Below, in pieces: positions 42,530 through 55,115 of a stretch of DNA of 64,000 nucleotides. The position numbers and the translations under genes are program-made. Numbering within the stretch: position 1 is the stretch's first letter; each line of letters opens with the position of its first letter. Under the pieces are notes generated by a model. That model saw only the letters and a program-made list of their open reading frames with translations, did no database searches and was not told the DNA's origin. This stretch comes from Heterodera schachtii (Eukaryota; Nematoda; Chromadorea; Rhabditida; Heteroderidae), in the NCBI GenBank assembly GCA_023374025.1, contig SIJG01000098.1:246379-310378 (forward strand). Direction: 5' to 3'.

Positions 42530-43032
42530 TTAAACATTTCTTCTCCGAATTGGTTCTTCCAATTTACAATGCTATTTTTTGCGAATTTTGACTAATTTTA
42601 TTGACAATAAATTTTTATTTTTTTTTTTTCAATTTTTGTTCCTCTGATAAATTACAACGAATGCCAAATTGTTTTTCCATTTAATAATTGTTTTATGGCT
42701 ATTTCCAATTTTCTTACAAATTTCGGCATAATTTTTGTTCCATTCTTTTCTTGTATATTTTCTTTTTTGCTTATATTCATTGGTCATTTCAATGAATTTT
42801 TGAACAATTTCTAATTTTTCGTCATCAGTTGTTGATTTATGACATTTCTTTTTTTGAAATCCAAATTCTTTAATCCATTTATAAATTTTGGTACGATTTG
42901 TCCCCAATTTTCTTTGCGATTTATTTCATCAAATGACTTTTGTTCCAATTTTTTCGTTACTGATTCAATGTAATTAATATTAATTAGAGCGACCAAAATC
43001 ACAATTAAAATGAATAATTTGCACAAATTCAT
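42530..43032 (-). pseudogene. HTH-repeat secreted family, copy c (broken)
   Basis: The ATG at 43032 opens a signal-like leader and KSFDEI, after which about 35 codons are deleted and the frame shifts. The first two HTH repeats are readable at 42640-42907; the third is nearly lost near 42540-42600. Confidence 0.8.
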
Positions 43033-43129
43033 TTTAATCACAATGATTTTTATCTAAATTATTTTTCTTTATTTTGACGGCCTAAATACAAATCAGAAAC
43101 AAAATAAAAATATTGAATTAAATATTTTA

Positions 43130-43490
43130 ATGCCATTTTTGCGTTTTTAGAGCATATTTCGTTCATTTTTGGAAAATTTTCATAAGAAAAATGCAAAAAA
43201 AAAAATGAAAAATACACCCCCTAAGGATCGACCTTTTTAGGAATTTAAAAAATTACCATTGAAAACAGAAAAATTTTGTTTTGGTGTTTTTAAAGTCAAT
43301 TCTGTATTTTTACATAATTGTGGCATTTTTTTGAGTGTTAAAAGCCATTTTGGGTAATTTTTAAGTCATATTTCAGTGGATATTTGGGCCTTTTTTGGGT
43401 TTTTAGGGCATATTTGGGGGATTTTTAGTGCATATTTTATGCGCATATTTGGCATTTTTTAGTGCATACAATTTATAACCCTACGAATAA
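43130..43490. mobile_element. degraded hAT-type MITE fragment
   Basis: Shares GCATTTTTAGTGCATATTTT words and the TACACCCCCTAAGGAT block with the element at 62.4 kb; the right end ATAACCCTA near 43486 is present, the left end is not recognisable. Confidence 0.55.
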
Positions 43491-43787
43491 TACATTTGAA
43501 TTACTTATCGGAAGACGCTTAAATTATGGCTCCCAACTCAGCTGTTTATCAGCATTTATTGCTGCTTTTCAAGGGGTCAAAGCTGATTTTTTTTTTTGAG
43601 ATGGAGATTTGCTGATTTTTGTTGCTTTTTGAGTTTTTAAATTTATGGCGATTCACAAAAATATTTGAAAATTTCTTTTAAATTTTTCAAAAATAATAAA
43701 CCTAGGAACAAACAGTGAAATATAGAAGTAAAATTTTATTTCATCATTATTTTCATGAGTTTTTTCTTCCTCCATTTTTTCAAAATT

Positions 43788-44453
43788 CTAATAAATTTCT
43801 TCTCCAAATTGTTTTTTCCATTTTCGGAGGCTATTTTGATGAATTTGCAATGTTTTGGCAATTTCCTTGTCACTCATTTTTGGATTTTCTTTTTTTATTT
43901 TCCAATAAATTTTCATTTTTTCCATTTTTTCTTTTTCGGTTATTTTACTAAAAATTCCAAAATTTTTCTTCCATTTAATAATTGTACTTTTGCTAACTCC
44001 AATTTTCTTACCAATTTCGGCATAATTTTGATTCCATTCTTTTTTCGAATATTTTCTTTTTTGTTTATATTCTTTGGTCATTTCAATAAATTTCTGCACA
44101 ATTAAAAATTTTTGTTCATCAGTTTTTGATTTGTGACATTTCTTTTTTTGGAGACCAAATTCTTTAATCCATTCATAAATTTTTTTTCGATTTGTCCCCA
44201 ATTTTTTTGCAATTTTAATTCCTATTTTAACCCAGTTTTTTCTTGTATATTTTCTTCCCTTTTCCTTTATTTTTTCTTTAATTTTATAATATTTTTCAAT
44301 TATTTCTCTTTTTTCTTCTTTTTCTTCCCATTTTTCTCCAAATATCTCATCAAATGACTTTTGTTTAAGTTTTTTCATTTCTGATCCAGCATAATTAATT
44401 TGTATTAAGACGATCAAAAATAAAAGTAAATAAAATATTCGGCATAATTTCAT
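43788..44453 (-). CDS. secreted protein with three HTH-like repeats (intact family member)
   Basis: 221 residues. Residues 1-24 form a signal peptide (hydrophobic run LLLFLIVLI, then YAGSE). A charged block KSFDEIFGEKWEEKEE follows at 33-48. Three helix-turn-helix-like repeats end in W-[IK]-K-x-F-G: about 67-101 (KIAKKLGTNRKKIYEWIKEFG), 133-167 (EIGKKIGVSKSTIIKWKKNFG) and 190-218 (EIAKTLQIHQNSLRKWKKQFG). The repeats resemble Psq/transposase-type DNA-binding helices. The protein is very Lys-rich. Six or more broken copies surround it. A secreted DNA-binding protein, perhaps a parasitism effector reaching host nuclei, is inference; the repeats may instead be structural. Confidence 0.75.
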   Translation of the reverse strand: MKLCRIFYLLLFLIVLIQINYAGSEMKKLKQKSFDEIFGEKWEEKEEKREIIEKYYKIKEKIKEKGRKYTRKNWVKIGIKIAKKLGTNRKKIYEWIKEFGLQKKKCHKSKTDEQKFLIVQKFIEMTKEYKQKRKYSKKEWNQNYAEIGKKIGVSKSTIIKWKKNFGIFSKITEKEKMEKMKIYWKIKKENPKMSDKEIAKTLQIHQNSLRKWKKQFGEEIY

Positions 44454-47396
44454 TTAAAAAATGGTTATATTTCTAGAAACAAATGAAATATTCAAATGAA
44501 TTTATTATTTAAGTTGATCGCATATTATTCATTAATAAATTTCCAAATATACAATTAATAATTTTAAGAAATATAAAAAATGAAGTAATTTCACGATAAA
44601 TAAACATTTTTATTCCTACTGATCAAAAATATATTTTTTTTTATTCACTACTTTCATTTCAATTTTGATGACAAGAGTAGAGTAGAAATATTATTTAAAT
44701 AATTTTCTTATTTACAAATGCTTAATATTTATTTTTCCAATGTTAAATCGCGAAGTAATAAATGAAAATTTAATAAAAATCGGTATATTTACCTGATTAA
44801 GTTACAAATGCCTAATATTTATTTGTTCTAATGTCAATGCGTGAAGTAATAGAAAAAAATTTGAATAATCAAATCGGATAACTTCCATAAATCGTGCAAA
44901 ATCATTGGGTGTAATTACTGCTTATTAACTTGATTAATAAAATTTAATTATTTTAAACCTATTATTTTTTAAATAAAAAATAGGTGCTAATAAACCGAAA
45001 AGTAGCTTAACAACAGCTAAAAAGTTGACATCATTTAATTAGATATTCAAAAAGCATTTGATCCGGTTCCAATCAATTGTTGATTTACAAAAGTAAAAAA
45101 ATTGGGGTGCTAGGTCGATGCGAAAAAAAAATACTTTTTTCACCTGTGGGCTGAAAATGCAAAAAAAAAAGGTATGCTTACAGCATTTTATCTCTGATCA
45201 AAAAAAATCATACCCATACGAAAATTTCAATTACACGTTTTTTTTTTTGCCACGGGGAGTCGCTTCGTACAGCACAACCATCGCTTTTCATATTGACTAT
45301 TTACCGAAGTGCAGTATGCGGACTTTTGATGCTTCTAAGATTCATTATCCATGTAAAATCCGCGTGTTAGGCCTTAAGCAACCATAACCAAGGTGTTATC
45401 TTTTTGTGAGTTTTTTATAAGCTTATTTTTAGGCTTCTGCTTAAGGTCGTTGGTTCAGATGCTAACAATGCAAATTGCCCTGCGACAGCTCACTTGGAAG
45501 ATGAGGAACCGAACTCGGATTAGAACTCGTAAACTCATCAACTATTTTTCATAAATTAACAATTTAGTTGAATTGCTGCTCGGACTCTTTTGATATTGTT
45601 TATGATAATTTTATTTTTCTTTGCTTTGATGTATTTTATGTTATTATTAGAGCCGCAAAAAAATGCACAAAAAATCGCGAAAAAGGCCATAATAGGCACC
45701 AAAAAACTGAAAAAAGGTATGAAAAGGCACGAAAATCCCGAAAAAGGCATGAAAAAAGGCATTAAATTTTTTTTTATTAAGGATTATTGAAAATCCCAAC
45801 AATTCCTATCAATTAATTTCGGATTTTCGCTTTTTATTTATCAATTTGAAAATGACATTAAACTTCATTTAAAAAATAAAATCAATTTATCGTGAAAACA
45901 TTTCGAAATTAATAAGGTAATTAGTTAATTGCTTTTTTAATTTATTCCATCTAAAAATAATAGAATTGAATTATTTAAACAAATTTTAAATAAAATACCT
46001 CAACAATCAAATTGCTTCTTCTTTATAAAAAAATCATAACTTTTAAAAAAGAATGATTTATTCATCCCCAAATATTCATTAAATTTTTGCATTGGAATTG
46101 ATTTTGTTGGTGAAAGATTTTCATTATTAAGCGACATTATTTGTTGTGACATAAAATGCCAAATGTTTATAAAAATGAATAAATTAAAAATATTTCCGAT
46201 GACTTAATAACTATTTACCATCATTTTGATTATTAATGAAAAAAAGTTAAAAAATTAGAAAGATTTCGTTAATAAAATAAATTAGCATGTATAATTTAGA
46301 AAGATTTTGTGGCAAAATAAATTTTTAAAATAAATTGAATTTAAGTTAATAGATGGAATAATGATATGATTATATAAATTAAACATTTTAAAATGAATAA
46401 CATTAAGATTCTTGGGTGAAAAACGCACCACCAGTAATGATATTTTATTAAAAAAATATTATTATTTGTTAATTTATGCGATGAAATTTATTTAAATTAA
46501 AATTTTGTATTAATTGAATATATTTAAAGAAAAAAATAATTTATGATTTCAAACTATTATTTCAATGTTTCCATATTTTTTTATGAAAAATGAGATGATC
46601 ACTGTTGAAAATTAATTTATTTTAACTAAAAATTTATTTATTAAAGTAATAACTGGTCTTTTTGGTTAAATACTTTTGTTAGTTAAATTAGTTTTGATGG
46701 ATAATAAATTAATCTGACGATTTTAAAATATGTCTAATGAATCATAATTAATTTAAAATAATAATTAAAAATGAATTCGACAAAAGCCTAATTAATAATT
46801 CTTTTATTCATTAATAATTTCCTCATCATTTTATTTTAACTCTTTTTGCTTACTAAATGTTCCTATTAAATGTTTAAAAAATTCTGTTGTATTTTTTGAA
46901 TTTTTACTTTTCCGAAATTAATGATTATCTTTATATTCATATCATTAGCCCAGTTTTTTATGATTAATGAAATGTTTATTTATTTATGAAGGAATTTTTT
47001 TTTTTTTTTTTGCAATAAAAATGATTTTTTGCTTAAACATTTTCATTATTAAGCATCATTAATATTATTTATTAAGATAAAATTGTCAAATGTTTATAAA
47101 AATGAAGAAATTAAAAATATTTCCGATGACTTCATGATATTGATTAATAATAAAATGTTAAAAATGAGAAGGATTTTATTTTTAAGAAAATAAAACAGAA
47201 TTATCATGCAATATTTTCATTAAAATATTAATTCAAAATGATGATTTCTTGAGTCATAAAAATTGCCAAATGACAGGAATATAAATTTATATAATTTATT
47301 TTTTAAATATTTAATTGTATATATTTTTTGTTTCTGATTTGTTTTTAGACTGTCAATAAACCAAAACAAATTTAGACAAAAATCATTTTGATCAAA
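44454..47396. other. AT-rich intergenic, no supported gene
   Basis: Bases 44454-44700 are the upstream region homologous to both flanks of the Polinton. A degraded MITE-like fragment begins TAGAGCCGCAAAAAAATGC at 45648 and runs to about 45775. Frames at 45118-45387 lack support. The remainder is AT-rich. Confidence 0.45.
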
Positions 47397-48101
47397 ATGA
47401 GCTTGTGCCAATTATTCATTTTAATTGTAATTTTATTCATCCTAATTTATATTAATTATGTTGGATCAGAAAAGAATAAATTGGAACAGAAATCATTTGA
47501 TGAAATATTTGGAGAAAAATGGGATGAAAAAGAAGAAAAACAACGAAATGAGCAGAAAAAAAGAGAAATAATTGGCAAATATTATAAAATAAAAGAAAAA
47601 ATAAAGCAAAAAGGAAAAAAATATTCAGCAAAAGAATGGGGAAAAATTGAAGTAAAAATAGCAAAAAAATTGGGAACAAATAGTAATTATATTCGGAAAT
47701 GGATTAAAGGATTTGGCCTATATAAATACGAATCAAAAACAGATGATCAAAAATTAGAAATTGTGCAAAAATTTATTGCAATAAAAAATGAATATAAGCA
47801 AAAAGGAAAATATTCGCATAATGAATGGCAACAAAATTATAAAGAGCTTTCAAAGAACATTGGAGTAAGCCAATTCATAATTAACAAATGGAAGAGACAA
47901 TTTGGAATTCGCTGTAAAAGAATAACGGAGAAAGAAAAAAAGGAAAAAATTAAAAATTTATTGGCAAATAAAAAGAGAAAATCCAAAAATGAGTGACAAA
48001 AAAATTGTAAAAATAATAAACACTTCTCAGCAGAATATTTCTAATTGGAAGAAACAATTTGGAGAAGAAATGTTTCGGAGAACAGCAGAAGAAGAAAAGT
48101 G
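47397..48101 (+). pseudogene. HTH-repeat secreted family, copy d (late frameshift)
   Basis: The ATG at 47397 gives the leader, the charged block and two intact HTH repeats through about 47935. A one-base shift in the A-rich run near 47965 puts the third repeat (EEMFRRTAEEEK end) in another frame, ending at 48101. The frame ends early at 47996, so a truncated two-repeat protein of about 199 residues could still be made. Confidence 0.78.
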
Positions 48102-48124
48102 ATTTTTTTTTGATTAAGTTACAG

Positions 48125-49004
48125 CTATTTAATGAAATTGCCTAACTCAGGGTTCGGATTAGTCCTTGAATGGCAATGACGTCCTGGAAATTGGGCCCTC
48201 TCACTTGAAAATTTGAAAGTATCCTTGAATTCAAGATGTTCATTACCGCCTTCACCTTGGGGACCCTTCCAACAAAATCCGCGGGTGTCGCCTTTATTGT
48301 ATGCGACGCATTTGTACCCTTCGCCTTCACATGGGTTACTGTCAGTTGTACATCCTTAACCAAAAATGCAATAAATACGGTAGAATCCTGATCTTGAGTT
48401 CTCAAATACATAAAAAATTTACTGTATAATTAACTTTGGCTTTAAATTTATGTTTTTGTTCTCAATGTAAGCGGATTTTTCCCTTTTATGGACTTTTTTC
48501 TTTATTGACAATAAACAATAAAAAAATTTCAAGTTTAATAAATGCGCGGATGTTTGTAAAAATTTTAAATGTATGAAATTTTTTGAAATTTTCCAGGCTG
48601 TTAGCACTTATATGAAGTTTTTTCCAGCAAAATTTTTAAGCCATTCTGACAAATACTAAATTAACAGAAAATCAATATTTTAAACTTTGTGAAATTTGAT
48701 GCCTAAAAATCCAGTCTTCTCATTAAATAAATCAATTATTATCTTTATACTGTAACTTTTTTACCGTACCTTCGCCACGTTTCTTTGTCGCTCCAATGTC
48801 CACCGGCACATTGCCCTTGTACTTGTCCGATTTCCATCCTTCAATTTTGCATTCAGCATATTCACTGGTGTACACTTTGTTACAGCAGTTTTTGAATGTG
48901 CAACTTTGACAGTTTTTGCATACCGTACCCACACCGTTCTCATCACCGTCTTTGTCTTTGCACAATCCGTCCAATTGGCATTCAACAGCAGCATTTGAAA
49001 GATC
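48125..49004 (-). CDS. Cys-rich secreted/surface protein, copy A with altered C-terminus
   Basis: Two exons seen: 49004 to about 48776 (AAVECQLDGLC ... NCQSCTFKNCCNKVYTSEYAEC ... DIGATKKRGEG) and 48354-48125 (CTTDSNPCEGEGYKC ... TRGFCWKGPQGEGGNE). After GGNE the homology to copy B ends and the frame continues into a dispersed repeat (HLEFKDTF...) to a TAG at 48125-48127, replacing the hydrophobic tail. The 5' exon with a signal peptide is not identified. Unknown family; the even Cys pattern suggests disulphides. Confidence 0.6.
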
Positions 49005-49109
49005 CTAAAATTTGGTGTGATTTTGAGTTGGATTTTTAAACTTGTCGTGTATTGAAAAACACAAAAATGTAATTTTAACAAAAAATTATTCCGTATTTTG
49101 ATTTAAAGC

Positions 49110-49329
49110 AATCAGTTGGAAGAAACAATTTGGATTAAGCAAGAAAAGAATAACGGAGAAAGAAAAAAAGGAAAAAATGAAAATTTATTGGCAAATAAAA
49201 AGAGAAAATCCAAAAATGAGTGACAATGAAATTGTAAAAATAATAAACACTTCTCAGCAGAATATTTCTAATTGGAAGAAACAATTTGGAGAAGAAATGT
49301 TTCAGAAAACAGCAGAAGAAGAAAAGTGA
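49110..49329 (+). pseudogene. HTH-repeat family fragment, copy e
   Basis: Matches copy d from the end of HTH repeat 2 (WKKQFG) through repeat 3 and the tail to TGA at 49327-49329; the 5' two thirds are missing. Nearly identical in wording to 47900-48101, suggesting a recent local duplication. Confidence 0.8.
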
Positions 49330-50355
49330 TTTGAATGGAGCGATTCATTTGAAATTGTTTTTTTTAGGACGTCCTAGAAATTGGGCCCTCTTCTTGAAAA
49401 TTTGAAAGTATCCTTGAATTCATGATGTCCTTGAAAATAAACATTGAAAGAAATAATTCAAAAATTTTAGTTTTGGACCTTTCATACCAAATTTTTATTA
49501 ACTTATTACACATTATTGGTGTAAAATATGGTACTAAATTGGACCAAAATTCCCAAAATTTTTCCCGGCGGCGCCTATAGGCATCGCCGGGGTCTCTCCT
49601 TCGATTTTTTAAAATTTGATTCAAAAAGACACCCTAAAAGCGTTAAAAAATGATCAATTTTAAAAAAATCTATAACAAATTTCCCCGCCCCCCCCCCATT
49701 TCCAAAAAGTCTTTTAGAAAAAGCGCGCCGCTAAAAAGTGCATATGAGGCAAAATGAGGAAATTACCAACAGAAACAAAAAAAATTTTGGTAAAAATTTC
49801 ATTTCGGCGAAAAATATAAACCATTTGTTTGATAAAATGTAACAATTTTCATTGCGTATGACAAAATTTTTAAATGTCCTTGAATTTATCGGAATTTTCC
49901 CCTTATGTCCGTGGAAACCGCTATACCCGTCCTTGGAAAGGGTGTTTGTCCGATCCGAACCCTGAATTAACTGCTTTTGGGATTAATGGGATTGGGGGGG
50001 GGGAAATGTTTAATTAAGTGGATGAAATATTTAATTAGGAATTGGAGGAACCAAAAAGAAATAAACGACTACTTCGTGTAATATTTATCAATTAATTTAA
50101 GTGATAAATCATTAAAAAATAAAGCATTTATATTTTTTTTCACATTGGCCTTGCCAAAACGCTGACTTCTTTTTTGAGTGTTGTTTAAAATGAAAAGAAT
50201 AATCATATTATTTATTTATTTATTCAAATATGCATACAAATACAAACAAAATTCTCTAATACATAAATTTCCTGATCAAAAAAAAATATTTATAATATAA
50301 AATCCTTTCTGAACGATCAGTCCACCACTGATCAGCCAGCAGAGTGTTGATACAA
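49330..50355. other. dispersed repeat and AT-rich spacer
   Basis: 49365-49440 repeats the block at 48170-48245 (GGACGTCCTAGAAATTGGGCCC ... TCCTTGAATTCATGATGTCC, described piecewise). 49860-49968 ends TCCGATCCGAACCCTG, the inverse of CAGGGTTCGGAT at 48149. No gene. Confidence 0.5.
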
Positions 50356-53300
50356 TCAGTCCACTATCCGAACCCAGTCCGGTCTGTCCATGCGGCCATA
50401 CTGTATGTCGTTGATTGTATCGTACATGCGTTGCATTACGGTCGCCTTGGATGCCATTGTCGGAATGTGCAGCTCGTCAATGCGGCCCGTGCCACGCTCA
50501 ACATAGGCAATGCGTCCGATTGGCGAAATGACACAGGCGGTGCCGCAGCCGAACATTTGCAGGAGCTGAACAAAACGCATAATTAAAATGAAGAAATATA
50601 GATTATGTTTTCGGCATTTTTGGTGGATTTTTACATTTTTTGTTAAAAATTGCGATAGAAAGATGTAAAAAAAAATTAATTTAATTTGATTTTTTTTTTT
50701 GTGCCTTACGCTCATATTTCGGCATTTTTGGGTAATTTTCAGTATATTTTGGCATTTTTGTTAAAATATTTGAGGGAAATGCAGGTTTAACTCTTTTTTT
50801 TTTTTACTTAATAAAATTTCGCAATTTGAGAAATTTTATGCTATCGCTTTAGAATTTCTTAAAAACATTTCATAAATTTATAAAATTTTTATGCAAATTA
50901 ATTAATTCATCATTTTAAAATTATTTCTAAATTTTAATTAATATTTGATTAAATAATTTTAAAACGCACTCTCCGCTCGTGCAGTGCCCGGCGCAGTTCC
51001 GCCATCGTTGGGTAGCGTTCCGTGACCCTGAACTCGCCCCACTCGCGCGCTATGCTCAACACCGAGTCGCGGACAACGCCCGGCAAAATCAGTCCGTCAT
51101 TCAGCGGCGGAGTGATCAGTTCCAATTCTTAAATAATAAAATATTTAAACATAAAAGATTAAATAAAAAAATCTTTAATATGTGACTAAGCGTCTGTATA
51201 AAATTTAAAATTTTAAAGCGAATTTCATTTTTTTTTAATTTTCAAAAAGTTTTTCTTTGTTTTTCAATAGGCCATATAATTTGAAAAATTTCGACACATT
51301 AAATCGGCAAAAAGTCAAAATTAACTCAGTGGATTTTTTTTTTAACTACGATTTTAATTTTACCTCCGCATTCATTTCTCCAGTAGATGAAAATGTTCAT
51401 TGCTCCAACTTCGGTGATCTTCTCATCTGGCCCAGTCAACCACAACACTTGTTGGTATCCCAGATCATGTGCATGCTTTCCGATCAGAAGTGTGGGAGCA
51501 TAATTGCTAAAAATAAATTTAAAATTTTTATCGGTTTTTCGAGTGTTTTTCATTATTCGAAATTTAAAAGCATCCAATCTTTTTCTAGAGTTCCCACATT
51601 TTAGTCCATTTGGCTTAATTTTCGATCATTTGTCACCGTAAAAGCCTATTCTCCCATATGTGAATTGTATATCATTTTTTTGATCATTCCCACAATACAT
51701 GTACAATTGTCTCCGTTCTATGTTAATTAGTCTCGTTGACAAAATGTCCACTCCACTATTATTTATAATTGTCAAAATTTTGGTGATCATTTGTCATTGA
51801 TGAAATGTCTTCCTTCCCTTATTGTAGAATACCCCAGTTTTGATGATCATATTCCGCTGACAAAATATCATCTCCAATAAATTCCATTTTGCCATTTTTG
51901 GTTATAATTTGTCCCATTGACAAAATACCTACCATCCCATTTTGTATGCGCCAACACCGCCGGGGAATGCGCGGGCATAGCTCGGATCAGCAAACAGCGA
52001 AATGGACTTGAAGCCGGTGGGGAAAAATGTGCCAACCGGGCCGGTCAGAATGAACATTTTGGCGGTGCGCGAGTGTGCGACGCCAAGCGTAGGATCAGTG
52101 CCGATCAGTGTGGGACGAATGTACAGGGAGGAGGAGGCCGAGTAGGGCACCCATTCCCGGTCAAGCCGGACCAACTCGGCGATGACCTTCAGCATCTCTT
52201 CCGCATCAAAATCCTGATTCGAGAGGGAGGATTTAAAGCCAATTTGAAAAATTAAATTTGATTAAAAAGGTTTTCGGCATAAATAATGGGCAAAGTGCAA
52301 AATTTAAAAAAATCGGAGAAGTTTGAAAAGATGCCATCTCAAAAGGAACTCAGAAACATAGAACCCCCGACATATATTAGGAAAGAGTGGCATTTATGTA
52401 TAAAATAGTGCAAAAATAATGCCAAGGCATTCAAAACAGTGGAAAATTCCATTAATAAGTGGAAATGTCTCATCCTGGAGGGAGGAATGGTGGGTGATAA
52501 TGCCATGGCATTGTACAATTACCGGAAGTGCAGCACGTGCCGCGGTACGCTTCATGCGTGCAATGTTCATTTCTGGACGGAAAAGTCGAATTCGGTCGTC
52601 AATGCCACGGTAAGCCTTCATGCCTTCGAACAGTTCGATGGCATAATGAAGCACCTTTTTGTGGGATACACAATTAGAAACAAATCCCATAAAATTTATT
52701 ATTTCATTTTTTAAAGAAATATTCGAATATTTTTAATACAAATTAATTTAAATTGCCTAAATAATGTGTCGAAGGATTATAATGAAAAAAAAGATTTAAT
52801 TTATATATCAAATTAAGAATTCTTATTTGAGAATTCCAATTTTTCAGATTGTATGCTTTTTCGAAATCTCAAATTTTCATTTTAATAATTTAATTTATTA
52901 ATTTCACAACTTTTATTTAAGTTTGTATACTTTTTAAAGATTTTTTTTTAAAACTTACTTTTGCGCCCGGATGGAGCTGAACACTGTGCAACGGGCTAAT
53001 TTCGGGCTGATTCCATCCCGCGGTGTCCGACCAATCGACCTCCATCATGTGATCAGAAAAGTGATGTCCAAATTTGATCTGATCAATCGTTCCCAACGGC
53101 TTGGGCTGCATTTGGCCAGCTGTGGCACGGACAATGGACAAATCTTTGTGCTTAAAATAGGAGAAATATATAAAATAAAAATATTATAGAAAATCTTTAA
53201 AGATGCCAAAAGTGAGAAATTAATCCATTGAACAAAATATAATAAAAATTCTATGAAATAAATTTTAATGGAATATTTATTAATTGACGCTAAAAATATA

Positions 53301-53635
53301 ATTTGAATATTTTTTTTACAAATTTTATTGAAAAATTGCTTTGCCCAAATTTGGTAAAAAAAATATAACCCCCTCCCAGCCAAAAATTGCCAAATTTTTT
53401 AAAAATTTTACTTATTTATTTGATAGAAAATGGTCAATTAAACCAAACAATTGTATTTTAATTTAATTGAATTCAAAAATGCCACAAAACTCACGTAGAA
53501 TGTGGATCGGTCTGGCTCCACCGCCGGTTGTTGTTCGACGGATGCGGCAATGGCACCGCCCGCGGCGGACATTGAGCTCATTGCGCGAGCACCGATGTGC
53601 AAAATGATGCTGGTTGCTGGTTGCAGAGTTTTCAT
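50356..53635 (-). CDS. bcat-1: branched-chain amino acid aminotransferase, seven exons
   Basis: Exons 53635-53495, 53150-52959, 52654-52523, 52213-51933, 51506-51364, 51127-50970 and 50565-50356 join in phase (1257 nt, 418 residues) with standard splice sites. Conserved fold-IV PLP blocks: [39 protein letters not shown], the PLP-lysine region AYKMG followed across the splice by [31 protein letters not shown] and [11 protein letters not shown], ending DIQYGR..DWVRIVD. It interconverts Leu, Ile and Val with their keto acids. The first 25 residues could be a mitochondrial presequence. The mammalian redox CxxC is CVIS here, and the usual GGNYG is GCNYA. Single-copy housekeeping gene. Confidence 0.93.
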
Positions 53636-53928
53636 AATTGTTTTGTTAAATAATTTCGTTTTTCTAAGATAAAAAAGTTGCCGATTAATTAAAAAAACAG
53701 AAAAATTAAACAAAAATTTCCAAATTTCATGATTAACTTTTTTTTAAATAATTAAAGCATTATTTCAGAACACAAACACACTTATTTAATTAACATATAA
53801 ATTTTTCAATAGCTCATTGTGCCAAAAAAGCACGTTAGCCATTAAATAACCTAAAAATTCTGATAAATAATTTTAAAATTAAAAAAATCAAAATTTATTG
53901 AAAAATAATTAAAAAATTCAATGTTTAT

Positions 53929-54300
53929 TATATCACACAATGATAACTCAAACCAATAAAATTGGCATTGATTTAAAAACAATTAAAAAAAGTCAAACAC
54001 ATAAAACATTCTCGCATTTTTATGAATCTTATTATTATAATAATTATTATTATTTTACCCCATTTAAAACAAATTATTTTCGAATTCCTTCAAATTTCAA
54101 GAATTGTAAAACAAAAATTATTTTGAAAATTAAAACCAAATAAGTGACTCAATTTTTAGTATATTACATAATGGCAAACAAACCAATTAAAATGGCACTA
54201 ATTTAAAATAATTAAAAAGTCAAACACATAAAACACTCTCTCATTTTTATGAATCTTATTATTATTATACCCCATTTAAAACAAATAATAATTATTATTA
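53929..54300. repeat. direct duplication of about 150 bp upstream of BCAT gene
   Basis: 53929-54085 and 54161-54300 share GTCAAACACATAAAACA, TTTTTATGAATCTTATTATT and CCCCATTTAAAACAAAT in the same order. Confidence 0.75.
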
Positions 54301-54649
54301 TTCTTATCACAGAACCCATCGCCGCCGGCGCCATGTGCACGGCGATGAAAATGAACGAATGAATGAATGAAATGGTGGGAACACAAAATATGCACACATC
54401 GCCACAGCACCCGGCGGGGGGGGGGGGGAGGGGGCGGACGAACGGCAACGAAATGTTCGCCCATTTCGTCGTCATGCGCTTCGGTCCACGAGGAGTCGTC
54501 GAAGACTGATCAGAATGTGAGAATGGGTTAGGAATAAAAAATTGTTATTTAAAAAAACAAAATGTGATGCTAATGATGATCATGCTGATGATGAGAATGG
54601 TAATGAACGCGCTCCGATCAGAGCGATGAGTGATTGGAAGCGGTGGAAA
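54301..54649. other. GC-richer patch without supported gene
   Basis: Contains a G17-type tract near 54415-54435 and CpG-rich words; open frames are short and without recognised domains. Confidence 0.35.
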
Positions 54650-55115
54650 ATGGTTTTTTCACTGATCGGGACCGGTCCGCTGGTTGCTGATCACACACCC
54701 TCACCAGCGTCTCTGGCTGGCTGGTTGATCAACCAACCACCCTCACTACCATCAGAGAAAGCGGCTGGCTGATCAAACGCACTCACCAAGGTTTTTTGAT
54801 CACCCCCACCCTCACCACCGGCGGCTGGTTGGAACTGATGACACACTCTGATCAGCAACAGAATGCGGCTGACTGATCAAACGCCCTCATAAAATTTAAT
54901 TCTCTGATCAACACATCCTCACTAGACAAAGCAGCTGGCTGATCAGTGATCAATCACTGATTACACACGACACACCCACTCTTTTCCAATGTCGTTCCGG
55001 TCAAAATAACAGAGTGCTTGCTTGCTGCGACCACGTGGTGCTGCTGCTCTTCGGGGGAAAAAGAGTTTGTCACTGCTGCTGATCGGGACCGGTCGGCTGG
55101 CTGATCACACAAACA
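54650..55115. repeat. cluster of GGCTGGCTGATCA-type words
   Basis: About ten occurrences of TGATCA or CTGATC, often preceded by GGCTGGC or GCGGCTG and followed by ACACNCTCAC, spaced 30-60 bp. Two near-identical CTGATCGGGACCGGTC words lie at 54663 and 55080. It is 1 kb upstream of the BCAT gene. Confidence 0.6.

Noticed and set aside
54212..54475. 87-codon frame with Pro and Ile runs
   Set aside because: Composed of simple repeats and homopolymer tracts.
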